Assembly (NCBI GenBank): GCA_024364735.1
Contig: JAGFNQ010002314.1
Coordinates: forward strand, 275,520-339,519
Direction: 5' to 3'
Length of the DNA: 64,000 nt
Source: Boesenbergia rotunda
Lineage: Eukaryota; Streptophyta; Magnoliopsida; Zingiberales; Zingiberaceae
This document shows positions 36,801-49,191 of the stretch, piece after piece (within the stretch, counting starts at the first letter, position 1; every line of letters begins with the position of its first letter). Below the pieces are notes generated by a model. It saw only the letters and a program-made list of their open reading frames with translations. It was not told where the DNA came from and did no database searches. The translations under genes and the position numbers were made by a program.

Positions 36801-37932
36801 ACTAGTATTTCAAATTTTATAGGAGCTAAATTATAAAAATTCTCAAATCATATATTCTATCTAAGTTTCTAAAATCCTGTTAGCAAAAATTTATATTGGG
36901 TCCCTAAATTTGTCTTAAACTGTTAGATTTTTTTATTTGTTAAGTAGAGATTCTTCTTGGTAATTAATGCTTGATCTTGTTGATATATTTTTTTTTACTT
37001 ATAGAAAAAATTAGTTTAAGATTTTTCGTTGTTAGAATTTGATTTGTTTTATTTATAGAATTTTTTTTTGAATTTTTAACAGGTAAACGATTTTATTATG
37101 ATTTTTCATTCGAAAATGTATTTCTAGAATTTAAAAATACTTAAAAAATTAATTTAATCGAATCTAATTTTTTGGGATTTGTTGATTACCTTTTAAGACT
37201 TGAGAAAAATTTTTAAAATTATTTGATATCAAAATCAAAATTTAAAATTATTATCATTGAATTTAAAATTGATTTTCAGAAAGTTAGAAAATCGTTTTCA
37301 CTTTGACAATTTTTCGAGTAAAAATAAATTTTTAAAAATTATTTTTCTAAAAATTAAACTTTACATTTAAAAAAAATTAATTTTCGAGCAAAATTTGAAA
37401 ACTTAGATTTTCTAGAAGCTATTTATTATGTTAAAATTCTTCTCAAAAAGTTTCAAAATTTTTGATTTTGGATTAAGTTTTTATAAATTATTGTATGTGT
37501 TAGTATTTCCCTTAATATGTTTTAAGTTTTTGATATGATCAAAGGAGGAGAAATATGATTAAGTTAAGGGGTAGAATTAATTTCAAAAAAAAATTTGGTA
37601 CTTACATTGTTAGTTATTCATTTCTATTTTTTTATACTTGTTTATCCAAACTTAACTCGGGTTGATGCACATCAAAAAGGGGGAGATTATAAGTACCCTA
37701 GGTTGGTTTTGATGTGGTCAACCAAGTTAAGTTAAGTCATGTTATTTTTTAATCCCTATGTCTAAGTGTGCAGGAGTTTAAGAGCGCAGAAGTCAAGCGG
37801 AAAATGCAACAGTCGAGAAGGATGGCACGGGAAGGGAGCCGACAAGCTCGGTGCATCCGAGGGACGCGGAGGTCTACAGAAGAGTACGCCGGTAGAGCGA
37901 GAAGGACGCGCGTAACGTCTGAGGGACGAGAA

Positions 37933-40011
37933 TGTAGCGACCCGCCTTCTCTCTACCTTAGACGGATCGTTACTTTATCTACTTCTTGACTCTAATAGTC
38001 CACCAAACTTATAGTTTCAAGCCATACAAAGACACAACACCATTTCTATACTCTATGTCAGTTTCCTAAACAATTTAGCCAATCAAACGAATCCATAAAC
38101 TTGAATTTAGGACTTTTATGGAAGAAAATAAACTAAACAAGTTTATATAAACTTTAACAATAGAGTTTGTACCAATCTTGACTCCTATGCATTCATAACG
38201 CCAAATACATGTTCTACAACCTTGCTAATGCATTATGAAATGTGATTGCAACTTTTCTAAACATTTTTAAGCAATAAAAACTTGATTCAAAGGGAAATTG
38301 ATACTATCTTGGCACAAACACCTCTCTCTCTAACAATGTATCAATATCTCTAACTACTTACACTTCTACCCATCCAATGCAATCATAAGGATATGTATGC
38401 TAAATGAAATGACATGGAATCTTTACTCTAAGAAATTGAGCATGTAAAACTATCCAAAACTCAAATACTCTATAATCTCCATAAGCAAGAACTTGAAATT
38501 TGAATAAACTTAAACATTGCAATTCAAATAACTAAATTGTCTCGTCTCAAAGACCTCTCCATAATCAGCCACCACACACACTCTACTCAGCACCGCCTCG
38601 TCGTCTTCCTTCAGAATTGCTTGCCTTTACCTTTATCTGCAATAAGAGGAAATGCATCTATAAGCATAAAGCTTAGTAAGTACTATCTAGCTCACAAATA
38701 AAACTCGAAATATGCAAGCATGCTTCTAGATCAAACTGAACATCATATGAGATACTAATATGCTTGAAAGAAAACTAAGAACATGTATAGCTCAAAACAT
38801 GCATACTCAAGCAATAATAAATCTCAATTTACTTTTCTTGGCTCAACTTGAAACTTTAGCTATTCTTTAACTTTTGAAAACTTTCTGAAACTTTAGGAAA
38901 CTTTGCTAAAGCATATACTTAAAAATAATAATCACTTGGATCCACTGAAGACGTAAGTACCATCTCATGCGCGTTCCCTAAAAGGTTGGGGTAGCGAGCC
39001 ACCAATCCTAATAGAGCAGACCTTGGTCTACCAGGGCCAAGACCTTGGAATTGGACACCTGGATTTCTTTAACGACGCCCTTGGACGCCGGGTACTGGTC
39101 TTAGAAAAATAAAATAGCTTTTTTTTCTTTTCTTTCTTATCTGTAAATGCCTTGGCATTTTCTGGAGCACCTTGCGTGCTAAAATCCCTAAGTCTTGACT
39201 TTTCGGGATTTCTTAAGGCCTTGGCCTTTTCTTTTCTTATCTTTATCTTCTCTTTTCTTTTCTCATAGCTTTTCTTGGTCCCTAATCTCATATAGGGCAC
39301 TCAATAAAATATATAAGCATATAATGAACTAAGATCACATGCAAAAATCTTAACAAGAAGTAAATATCACTTTTAAAAACTTTTAAAGGAAATTCTCGCG
39401 GAAAAATTGCCTCTTACTGCAGGTGAGCAGTACTTACATTGATATCTTGGACTTACAACCAAGATTAATGTCTAGAGCTCGGAAGAAACTTGAGATCTCG
39501 ACGAATTCTTCGCGCCTACGCGTTCCTCTCGTCGCGGGGATCCCGAATATAGGAATATCTCTTGGAAGAAAGCCTTGGCCGGCCCTCTAGGCTTGGTGTG
39601 GCGTGCGCACAAGAGAGGGGAAGAAGAGGGGTCGGCGCAACTTGGGAGAGGGAGAGGGTTTGAGAGAAAATAAAACTTCTCTCTTTAATTATCTATTTAT
39701 AATTAAGGGGCAGATCAACTTAACTATACCTTAAATAAAGTTCTCTCCGTCCATTGTTGTGCTTGATACCTAGCCCAGCTGGTCGCGCGCTTGTGTGGTC
39801 TCGCGCTGGTCGCGGGTTCGATCTCCGGCAGCCCCTTAGTGGTTTTTCCTTTTTTGGCTTTCTTTCTTTTTTTTTTAAAATACCAAACGGACTCGGAAAA
39901 TTCCATAAAAATATTCTAAAAATTCCTAAAAATATCTAGAATATTTCTAAACCATTTCTAAATAATTCTAAGGACTTTAAGAACTAAAAATGGGAATTTT
40001 GGGGCGTTACA
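37933..40011 (-). mobile_element. Solo LTR of a Tekay-like gypsy element inside LTR of element B
   Basis: 2079 bp with ends TGTAGCGACCC / GGGGCGTTACA (inverse complement TGTAACGCCCC) and exact TSD GAGAA (37,928-37,932; 40,012-40,016). Removal restores the element B LTR. A minus-strand TATA box TATAAATAG at about 39,693-39,701 sets orientation. The TGTAACGCCCC start is typical of plant chromovirus LTRs; the Tekay label is inference. Confidence 0.87.
39764..39838 (+). other. tRNA-like Pol III box A/box B sequence
   Basis: TAGCCCAGCTGGTCGCGCG (box A fit, 39,771) and GCGGGTTCGATCTCCGG (box B fit, about 39,813) lie some 40 bp apart. TTTTTCCTTTTTT follows at about 39,843. The T-stem has only four of five pairs and no acceptor stem is convincing, so it is a SINE head or tRNA relic rather than a tRNA gene. 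Confidence 0.4.
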
Positions 40012-40750
40012 GAGAAGCCGGGAGGAAGCTCGCTCAAGGAGAAAGTCGGAGGATGGTTCGGGTGAGCCCAACTCCGGAAGGCTCGAAAATCATCCAAGAA
40101 GACCCGTCGTAAAATTGGTCAGCAAGGTGCTAACTAAAAAGCACTCGGGCGCCCCTATATACATGCTCCTAAGACTCGAAAAGTCATCCACAACTAGCCG
40201 TTTACGGATGTTACGAAGTGATAAACTTCCATGCCATATGTCAGGCGTCCTCAAGCACTCTGGCACTCTTATTGTGTCACGTCAGCATTCGGATAAAATC
40301 TTCCAGGACTATAAATAGGCCCCCAGAGCTTAGTTCCAAATCACTCATTCACTGCAAATGAATTTTTTATAATTTTCCACTATTTTTCTATGTTTTTATT
40401 GTGTAAGAGGCTTCTCCGTCCGAAGGAGTTTATTCAGGAGAATCGAACTACATTCTATCTTGGATTAGCAACCTCCTCGATTGCAAACCAAGTAAAATCC
40501 GTTCTTCTCTTTCTTTTCAGTATTGCTTTATTTTTTTAATGTTATTTATTATTGGTTGAACTAATTAACACTTTTGTTTAGGATAAACAAAAGATAGAGT
40601 CTTAATTTTCAGGGGCAATTCACCCCCTCTTGCCGACTTACGATCACCTTCAAATTACTTGGGAATCATTGATTATCCAAACCAAACAAGATTTTTTTAA
40701 TAACCTTGGATGGATAACCAAGGTTTGTTGGTGCAATCGACCTAAGTTTG

Positions 40751-42428
40751 TGTTAGTAGGAGCCTAGAGTCAATTATGTGATGATTGACTAGAGACTTTT
40801 TGTATCATATTCTATCATTAATAAAGACATGTTTGGTTATTATACTTACTTTGTATTTGTGCCAAATAACTAAGTATAATAATGTTCTTGGGTAGTAGGT
40901 TCTTATCTACATTATATCGATTGGTTGAATCGATTGTGAGATAATGTAGAGAACACTATACTAAATCATTCCTAGTCAAGTATTAATATTAAAGGACAAT
41001 ATTAATGCATGGAGACTAGCATGTAGGTCAACTGATGACTTGAGCTTACAAGTCATGGATATGTGATATCAAGTTGACACATGGGTATACATTGGAGAAT
41101 GTGTACTGAATTGACCCGCCATGAGAAAGTTTCATAGATTGTCATATAAGTGTCATAAACTTTCTCATGTGACTATTAGTATGAATAGTCCTTAGACCTG
41201 AAGTCACTACGGTTCCCTACATAAGGAGTTATGTACTTTGGTATCGTCAAACGTCACTCGTAACAGGGTGGACTATAAAGGCGATCACTGGGTATGTAAT
41301 GAATTATGCGGAGGGATGTGAATGATGTAGATGGGATCTATCCCTCCCATATGACGGGAGTGATATCTGTGGGCCCCTTGATCGAGTAGGACTACTAAAA
41401 CGCATGACCATGCTCAAATGAGTCAATATGAGATATTGAGCTCATTTGTTTGAGTGAGTCTACTCGGGGATCAAGAAACACAAGATTGATTGAGGATGAC
41501 ACGGTCTATGCCTCATTGGTCAATCTAGATATCGAGGATAGAAAGACAAGGTCATACATTATCATAGTCACGGAGGTTTAGTCGGATCTCGACTTTTCTT
41601 GTTACTTGGGTAGCAATGATGCATTGCTAGATGCCGCTCATTGCTTATGTGTCTAAAGCGTTTAGGCACATTGCCAACGTTACGAGAACCTATTGGGTCA
41701 CACACTAAGGACACGATGCTTCGAAGATTAATTGATCTTGGTTTGACTAAGATTTGATTCGAATTGGATTAATTGAGTTAGACTCAAGTGAATCCAATTA
41801 GATTATGGGATTGAGTCTAATTTGAGTTAGACTCATCTAGATTAGACTCAACCACTTAATTATGGATAATATTCATTAAAAGATTTAATAAAATATTATT
41901 TAAGAGGAAGGCTAAGAGACATTCTATTCATTAGATGAATAGAATATTAAGAGTCTCAAGGAATACCAAGAGGCTTGGTATTCATTGGGTTTTATTAGCA
42001 TTAAGATGAGAGGAGCTCAAGGGACATAGACCTTTGGTATTTATTAGATAAGTATAAATACCCCCCCCCCTTGTCAAAGGCTAGAGGGTGCATCTCTCTT
42101 CCTCTTCTTTCTTCCTCCTTGTCCATAACTCCCTAGTGGAGGTTCTTGTGCTTTGTGAACCATCCCAAGTTGCTAGCACAACTAAGGTGGTTCCTCTCCA
42201 AGGCGTAGATCATGTTCATGTGGATACGCATAGAGACACGGACACTTGAACGTGTAAAAGATTCGGCGAACCAAAAGACTAGTGGGATAAGCGAAGGGCA
42301 CGCGACAAAGGTATTCCTATAAGATAGGAATTGTAGATCACTTTGTATGAGTTTTTCTTTCGCATGGATCGCTCGAGGGATCTTATTTCCGCTGTGATTT
42401 TAAATATTTTTACCTATAGATCCCTACA
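40751..42428 (+). mobile_element. Solo copia LTR inside 5' LTR of element C
   Basis: 1678 bp, TGTTAGTAGGAGCC...GATCCCTACA, exact TSD GTTTG (40,746-40,750; 42,429-42,433). Same family as the copia LTR at 23,040, here full length. Removal restores AAGTTTGATCGGGTAGATC as in the 3' LTR of element C. Confidence 0.93.
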
Positions 42429-43488
42429 GTTTGATCGGGTAGATCATGGGTTTTGGTGTGTGTGTCAATATGTTAAGTTAGGTTTTCATGTTGGTTTGAT
42501 GTATATGTTTGAGTCTTGCAGAACTTGGTGAACCATACATGAAGAATAATGGAGTGAACCATCCGAGGGATAAGAGCCGAAGGAAGAGAATTTCAAACGG
42601 CAAACTGAGGAAGTAGACTTCAAAGGCATACGTGAATGATGGCATGGAGGCGAGCCACGGGCTTGTGTGCACATTCGAGGGACGAGAGCCGAAGGAAGAG
42701 AACTTCAAGGGGCAAGCCGAGGAAGTGGACTTCAAGACATACGTGAAGGATGAACTCTGGAGAGGTTGAGAGTGAGCTTACAGGGCAGGCGACTGGCAAG
42801 AGAATCAGTCGATTGACACTGCTGAGAGTACATTGTAGCAGCCGACTGGTAAGGGAACCAGCTAACTGATCTTTCTGTAAGGTCGAATAGCATATAACAG
42901 TCGACTGATCTGTTCGAAATCCAGCTGTTAGACTAGTCGTTGGCTGGACACCAGTCGACTGACCCTGGGAGCAGTCGACTAGTATCGGGGCTGAGCTGTT
43001 TCGTTAACAACTCTCTTCTCTATTTAAAGAGAAGCTTGAGACTTGAGAAGGGTAAGCTTTTATTGTGAAATCCTTGCTCAAGTATTCAAGTGCTCAAGCT
43101 CCAAGTCTTTTCTCTTTCTCCTAAACCCTAGCTCTTATCTTGTAAAGATGAAGAGGATTTGTGAGAGGTTGCTCTCCACCGAGAAGGAGAAAGCATTAGC
43201 CGGAGATCGCTGAGGAGTGATCCACCGAAAGATCAAGGGTTCGTCTACCTCAAGGACATGCCGTGGAGTAGGAGTAAGCAATCTCCGAACCACGTAAACG
43301 GTAAAGTTTTACCATTGTTTTAATTGATAGTTTGAGTTTCCGCTTGTGCTAACAATTGTAGAGAGAAAGTGAATTGGAAGAAAAGCTATTCACCCCCTTT
43401 AGCCATGCCATCGGTCCCAACAGTTGGTATCAGAGTCCAAGGTCACCTTTAATTGGACTAATCGCCTAGAAGAGCATATTCATAAAAA

Positions 43489-44700
43489 ATGGTCGGCTCA
43501 CACATCCAACTGCCAAAATTCTAATGAGAATTCGCAGGGTTGAAGAAGAGGATGGAGGTATTCTTCAATACCGATTTTGATATTATGTTAATAATGGAAA
43601 ATGGTTTTGAAGTGCCTAGGGATTAAGAGAACAAGCTTCTTGAAAAGATAAGATGGAGCAAGAAGAAAAGAGATGATTATTTAGTAAATTCAAAAGTTTT
43701 GCACCATCTACTAAGAGTGCTTCCCCAACAAGAGATAACAAGGATTGGGAGCTACTCAAGTGCTAAGGACTTATGGGATAAGCTAGTAGAGCTTCATGAG
43801 GGCACATCGGAAGCAAAGTTGGCAAAGAGAGACCTTCTCCGATCTCAACTCAACAACATCAAACTTGACAAAGGGGAGAAGATATCTAACTTACATGCTA
43901 GAATTAAAGAAATTCTTAATGGACTAACAAGTGTAGGTGAGCAACTCTCTAACCAAGACATATTGATAAAAGCCATCAATGTCTTCCCAAGAATATCAAA
44001 TTGGAGCTCAATGGTGGACTCATACTACATATCTAAGGATCTAGAGAAAACTTTTCTAAAGGAATTCTTCTCAACCATGGAGCTCTATGAAACTCGGGTT
44101 GGAGGAGCAATTGAAGAAGTCTACAAACCAAGAGGAGAAACTCTTATGACAAATAAGGGAAAAGGTAAAAAGAAGAAGACATCCTCATCCAACTTGGAAG
44201 AATCAAGTGCGTCCATGAATAGTGATGCGGAAGCTTACATGGTAAGGAAAATGAGGAAAACGTTCAAATATTTTTCTACTGACAAATCTTATGGTAGGAA
44301 AAGTTCAATGAGCAAGAGTAGAACATGAAAGATCATATGTTGCAATTGTCAAGGAGAAGGACATATGAGAGATGAATGCCCACCTTTGAAGAAAAAGGAA
44401 GGAAAGAAGAAAGAAGAAAACAAAAGAAAAGGAGAAGCATGTCCAAAATATAAAAGCAACATGGGATGAGTCATCTTCATCGGAAGAGGAGGAGCATCAT
44501 GTGTCCCATTTTGCTTTAATGGGAATTGAAGATGTAGCCTCCATATCATCCGAAATTGATGAAGGGAAGAGCTCAAATGAAGATGAAGGGAGCTCAAGTG
44601 AAGGAGGAGCCTCAACTTCGGATTTGGACGTCTCGGTAAGTGAGGTATATAATTTACCCACTACCACCTAAGTTAAAATAATTTCTAGTACAAATGATGA
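43489..44700 (+). pseudogene. Gag of element C, interrupted by stops
   Basis: ATG 43,489 then stops near 43,520 and 43,624. A 209-residue open run (43,699-44,328) carries the UBN2 region: LLRVLPQQEITRIGSYSSAK, LHEGTSEAKLAKRDLLRSQL, and YYISKDLEKTFLKEFFSTM. It stops with TGA at 44,326 just before the knuckle CCNCQGEGHMRDEC (about 44,338). A basic Lys-rich run and an acidic Ser/Glu-rich tail follow. No protease, integrase or reverse transcriptase is found up to the purine tract. Confidence 0.82.
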
Positions 44701-44759
44701 CTTGTTTAAAGCTAGGAAGAAAATCAAATGCTTGAAAAATGAAATTTTCATGCTAAATG

Positions 44760-46111
44760 AAAATTTTGCATGCTTCTTCTTCTTCTTCTAGTTTAAATGG
44801 TTCATGCTTAGAAGAAGAAAATAGGGAATTAAGGGAAAAGGTAGGAAATCTTACTAAAGCCCTTAGAAAATTTGAAATTGGCTCAAAAACCCTAGACATG
44901 ATCATTGAGAGCCAAAGGGCAAGTTTCAAGAAAGAGGATTAGGTTTTGGAAAATCTAGCAATGAAAAAACTTATCATTGTCTACTTGCTAGAGGACAATC
45001 TAAGGCAAAACCCCTAAATAAGAAGTGAATCCCTAAGGAGTACTTGGTCAACCCAATTAGAAAGCATTTTTATTGGGTACCAAAGTCAATCCTCAAGGGT
45101 TAGAGAATTTAGGGTTAGTCAACTATGTTTGTTAAAATTTTAAAATTTTGAAAATTAATTGACTTGAGACCTAAAGGGGGAGCACTTAGCTTAAATAGAA
45201 ATTCATGATAAAATGAGCTAAATAGGGATTACTTTTAGTATATCTCATAATGACTTGATTTATGTAGTTATTTATGTATATGAGATGATAGGATGATACT
45301 CATAATTCACATGTGTTTGACATTTTAGTGATTATGAATTGTATCACTTTAGTGATAATAAAAAAACTATGGGGAAAGCAAATATTTAATTAATGGACAT
45401 CTTGCCTATAGATCATAGTTGGACATTTCAAATGTTTTAAAAATAATTCTGTGTTTTATTTGCTATGACATTGATTTGAAAAACATAAGGGTTCAAAACT
45501 AGGACTTGGTATTGATACAAAATTGAAGGTTTTTCAAAGTTTTTGAATTTTAGTCAAAATGTCAAAAATATTTGATTTTTTCATAAAAAAATATTTTTCT
45601 CTGTTAGAAAATATCAAAAGAAATATATGCAAAATTTCATGATTTTTCAGATTTTATTGAATTTTTAATGCATTTCTGAATTTCAGCTCAAAGGCTGAAA
45701 TTTGAGAATGATAAGTATCAGTGGACTGGTACAGAGGACCAGTCGACTGAAGATACTGTGAAAGGGCAGTTTTGATGAGACCAATTAACTGGTAACTGAC
45801 TCAGTCGACTGGTAACTAAATTTTCTGATTTATGGTTATTTTCAAAATTTGAAACTTTGTCCTTATTTGATACCATAAGTTACATTGTTTGGTACAATCT
45901 TTTTGATGTTGTCAAAAGGGGAGAATTGAAGGGTTTAAGTTAGAATTAACTTATTTCTTCGTGTTTGTGCAAAATTGAAAATCATGTGATAAGACATAGG
46001 TTAAGGGGTAGGATGCATATTTATGCTTCTTAATATATTATGCCTCTAATTTTTAATTGCTATCTTTGTGCCTAACTTAAACATATTACCACACATCAAA
46101 AAGGGGGAGAT
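44760..46111 (+). other. Non-coding 3' region of element C
   Basis: One short coiled-coil-like open piece (44,757-44,942), then AT-rich non-coding sequence. A pair of AGTCGACTG palindromes near 45,750-45,810 resemble the U3 boxes of its LTR. Confidence 0.6.
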
Positions 46112-47164
46112 TGTTGGTACAATTGACCCAAGTTTGATCGGGTAGATCATGGATTTTGATGTGTGTGTCAATATGAGTAAGTTAGATTTTCATGTTGGTT
46201 TGATGTGTGTGTTTGAGTCTTGCAGGACTTGGTGAACCACACATGAAGAATAACAGAGTGAACCATCCAAGGGACGAGTGCCGAAGGAAGAGGACTTCAA
46301 AGGGCAAGCTGAGGAAGTAGACTTCAAAGACATACACGAAGGATGGAATGGAGACGAGCCGCGGGCTTATGTGTGCATCCGAGTGACGAGAGCCGAAGGA
46401 AAAGAACTTCAAGAGGCAAGCTGAGGAAGTGGACTTCAAGGCATACGTGAATGATGGACTCCGGAGAGGTCGAGAGTGAGTTTGTAAGTAGGACAGTCGA
46501 CTGACACTGCTGAGAGTACACTGTAGCAGTCGACTGGTAAGGGAACCAGTCGACTGATCTTTCTATAAGATCGAACAGCATATAACAGTCGACTGGTTTG
46601 GGGACCAACTGACTGGTCTGTTCGAAATCCAACCGTTAGACTATCCGTTGGCTGGACACCGGTCGACTGCTCCCAGGGCTAATCGACTAGTATCGGGGCT
46701 GAGCTATTTTGTTAACAGCTCTCTCCTCTATTTAAATAGGAGCATGAGACTTGAGAAGGGTAACTTTTATTGTGAAATCTTTGCTCAAGTATTCAAGTGC
46801 TCAAGCTCCAAGTCTTCTCTCTTTCTCCTAAACCCTAGCTCTTATCTTGTAAGGAGGAAGAAGATTTGTGAGAGATTGTTCTCCATCGAGAAGGAGAAAG
46901 CATTAATTAGAGATTGTCGGGGAGTGATCCACCAAAGGATCAAGGGTTCGTCAATCTCAAGGACACGCCGTGGAATAAGAACAAGCAATTTCCGAACCAC
47001 GTAAACGGTAAAGTGTTAGCATTGTTTTAATTGATAGTTTGAGTTTCCACTTGCACTAACAATTGTAGGAAGAAAGTGAATTGGAAGAAAAGCTATTCAC
47101 CCCCTTCTAGCCGTGCCATCGGTCCCAATAAAGTTATCATGTATAACCCTCAACCAAACACACC

Positions 47165-47739
47165 GTAGAAGTTTTCGATTTTTAATTTGTTTTAGCTTGG
47201 AAACTATAATCCAATTAGGAAGGTGAACTTTAGGGATTTCGATTTTTTATTTTTTTTAAACTTAAATATTATGATCTAATTGGGAAGGTGAATTTAGACT
47301 AAAATAAAAATAAATTAAGTTTGGTACAAAATGACTTTTCCTCTTAAAGAATATTAAATAAAAATTAAAAAAACCTTTTTTATTTACTTATCATCTAAAG
47401 CTTATTTTATTATAATAATTATCATAATTATATAACGTAAAATAGTTTGACCAAAATTACTTATAATATATTTATCCAAAATAATTACTCGTTAATAATT
47501 TTGATCAAAATTGCTACCATAGTGTACAAAATTAAATTGATTTTTTAGCCCAGGAGACAATGTGATATTTTCTCAATTTTTTAGATATTTAAGAATCAAT
47601 TTTGGCAATTTAAGGAATAATTTTTTATGACTTGGTGATTGATACGAGAATACTAGGCTGATAGACTATCCACTGCAAACACTTCTTAATTTACTTTGAT
47701 AGTCGATGAAAAATTTATATGGGATTAGATCAACTATAA
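47165..47739. other. AT-rich stretch without a gene
   Basis: Only a short duplicated phrase is seen (CTATAATCCAATTAGGAAGGTGAA near 47,207 and TATGATCTAATTGGGAAGGTGAA near 47,269). A third copy lies left of the split MITE near 33,838. Confidence 0.55.
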
Positions 47740-48630
47740 ATTGCCTTTAAATCCCCAATTGAATCTTAAACTTTATCCTCAGTCCCTATGTCAGAAAAAA
47801 TTTATTTTCACTCCTTGTATACAAAGTTTCATTTGCTTCAGCTCCCTAATAAATATTACTTTACCTAATTGCCCTTATTATTTTTAGGTACAAAAAGTCC
47901 AAAATGAAATATAGTTCCTCCTAAATTCAGTATCATATAATTAAAATCTAGTATATTTTCTATAAATTAAGTACCACACTTTTTATACGTATAAAAAGTC
48001 CAGGAAGAAATATAATTTTTCCTAAATTCAGTATATTTCAATTAGAATTTAGTATATGCTCTATCAAATTGAGCATAATTCTTTTTCCACCGGACCAATT
48101 GATTAGGAGTTCATACCTAATTGCCCTTATTATTTTTAGGTACAAAAGTCCAAAATGAGATATAGTTCCTCCTAAATTCAGTATCATATAATCAAAATCT
48201 AGTATATCTTCTAGCAAATTAAGTACCACACTTTTTATACGTATAACAAGTCCAAAAATAAGTATAATTCTTCCTAAATTCAGTATATTTCAATTAAAAT
48301 TTAGTATATGTTCTATTAAATTGAGCACAATTCTTTTTCCACTGGACCAATTGATTAGGAGTTTATACCAATTGATTAGCTTAGGATTAAATTGATTAGG
48401 CCATATTCAATTTGATATAAAATATACTGAAAATGATGTTGAATTTAGAAAGAATTATACTTTATTTCAGACTTTTTGTACCTAAAAAAATTGAGGGGTA
48501 ATTCGGTAAATCTGTAGTTGAAATACATGAAACATTGCATATAGGGAGTGGAAATAAATTTTTTCTGACGCAAGGACTGAGGAGAAAATTGAGTTTGCAT
48601 GCAGAGAGTTTAGGATGAAAATTTTGAGCA
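47740..48630. mobile_element. Long terminal-inverted-repeat (foldback) element
   Basis: Left arm with CCTCAGTCCCTATGTCAGAAAAAATTTATTTTCACTCC and CCCTTATTATTTTTAGGTACAAAAAGTCC is repeated inverted on the right (48,440-48,625: GGACTTTTTGTACC-like, GGAGTGGAAATAAATTTTTTCTGAC). Arms are about 180 bp. The middle holds two direct copies of a 245-bp block (47,870-48,115; 48,117-48,360). Resembles a Mutator-type or foldback MITE; no coding sequence. Confidence 0.6.
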
Positions 48631-49044
48631 AGTTAAACAAATATTTTAATATAATAATTTTTATTATATGTTATAATAATTTTGATGAAAATTACTATAA
48701 TAATATAGAATAAGGATATTTTTAAAATAAAAATAAGATAAGAGACTATAACTAAAATATTGAACGCCCTTGTGAATTTTATTTAAAAATATTAATAAAA
48801 TAAAAGTAAATAAAAATGATAATTAAACTTTAAATAGATTAATAAACTAAATCATTCAGGGGACATAAACTGTACGACGAATCAGGGAGACAGTTGTTTA
48901 CCGAATTAATCGGACACTTAATTATTAAATAAATAAATGAGTTTACTGATTCTGCAGGGGGTGGAATGATAGTTTTCAAAGTACTAGAGTCAAAAAGTGA
49001 AAATTCAACGGGAACGTTCGACGCCTTAAAATACGCACACACTC
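48631..49044. promoter_or_regulatory. Upstream region of the BRX-like gene
   Basis: AT-rich; no clear TATA box found before 49,040 (TTAAAATACG at 49,026 is the nearest). Any start of transcription here is inference. Confidence 0.35.
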
Positions 49045-49191
49045 ATGCCTAACCCCCTAGCCGCGCTTCTTCTTCTTCTCATTCCCCTTTCGCTTCTGAG
49101 ATCGCAAGCCGCCGGCGCATTAACTTCCGGTCCCTCCTCCCCTTCCTCGGCAAGATCCACAGTAAGTCGACGAGAATCCAGATTTAGGTGA
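49045..49191 (+). other. Upstream ORF with signal-peptide-like leader, in frame with BRX after possible splicing
   Basis: ATG 49,045 opens 48 codons beginning MPNPLAALLLLLIPLSLL followed by RSQAAGA, like a secretory leader. A donor-like ACA|GTAAGT (49,162) and acceptor CTCGCAG (ending 49,362) would join codon 39 in frame to the BRX start. CT-rich 5' leaders often give Leu-rich peptides by chance, so coding is not shown. Confidence 0.4.

Larger units (their letters stand above)
34569..40652 (+). mobile_element. Gag-only LTR element B
   Basis: LTRs 34,569-35,449 and 37,688-40,652 (881 bp each once a 2084-bp insertion plus TSD is removed from the second). Primer site TTGGTATCAGAGCA at 35,451, purine tract AAAAAGGGGGAGAT at 37,675-37,687. 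Imperfect TSD GATTA/AATTA. The interior is only 2.2 kb with gag remnants and no pol. Hairpin CTTGG...CCAAGTAAA occurs in both LTRs (35,268-35,291; 40,459-40,492); TATA boxes TATAAATAG at about 35,110 and 40,310. Confidence 0.85.
40726..47130 (+). mobile_element. Gag-only LTR element C
   Basis: LTRs 40,726-43,422 (1014 bp without its nested solo LTR) and 46,112-47,130 (1019 bp). Primer site TTGGTATCAGAGT at 43,424; purine tract AAAAAGGGGGAGAT before 46,112. Near-TSD AGGTT/AAGTT. Both LTRs carry CAGTCGACTG palindromes and hairpin CGTGG...CCACGTAAACGG (43,262-43,294; 46,979-47,011). The interior of 2.7 kb has gag but no pol. Confidence 0.87.
33868..47164. mobile_element. DNA-transposon-like (MITE) element split by two LTR elements
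   Basis: Left end GGTGTGTTTGGTGGAATTTATTATATATGA and right end (as inverse complement) GGTGTGTTTGGTTGAGGGTTATACATGA form terminal inverted repeats. Remaining pieces after removing the insertions are 33,868-34,568, 40,653-40,725 and 47,131-47,164, about 0.8 kb. A subterminal ATAACCAAGGTTAT motif recurs on both sides. I could not define a target duplication, so the superfamily is open. Confidence 0.5.

Noticed and set aside
39771..39838. tRNA gene
   Set aside because: Box A and B fit, but the acceptor stem does not pair and the anticodon region is too long; kept only as a tRNA-like relic.
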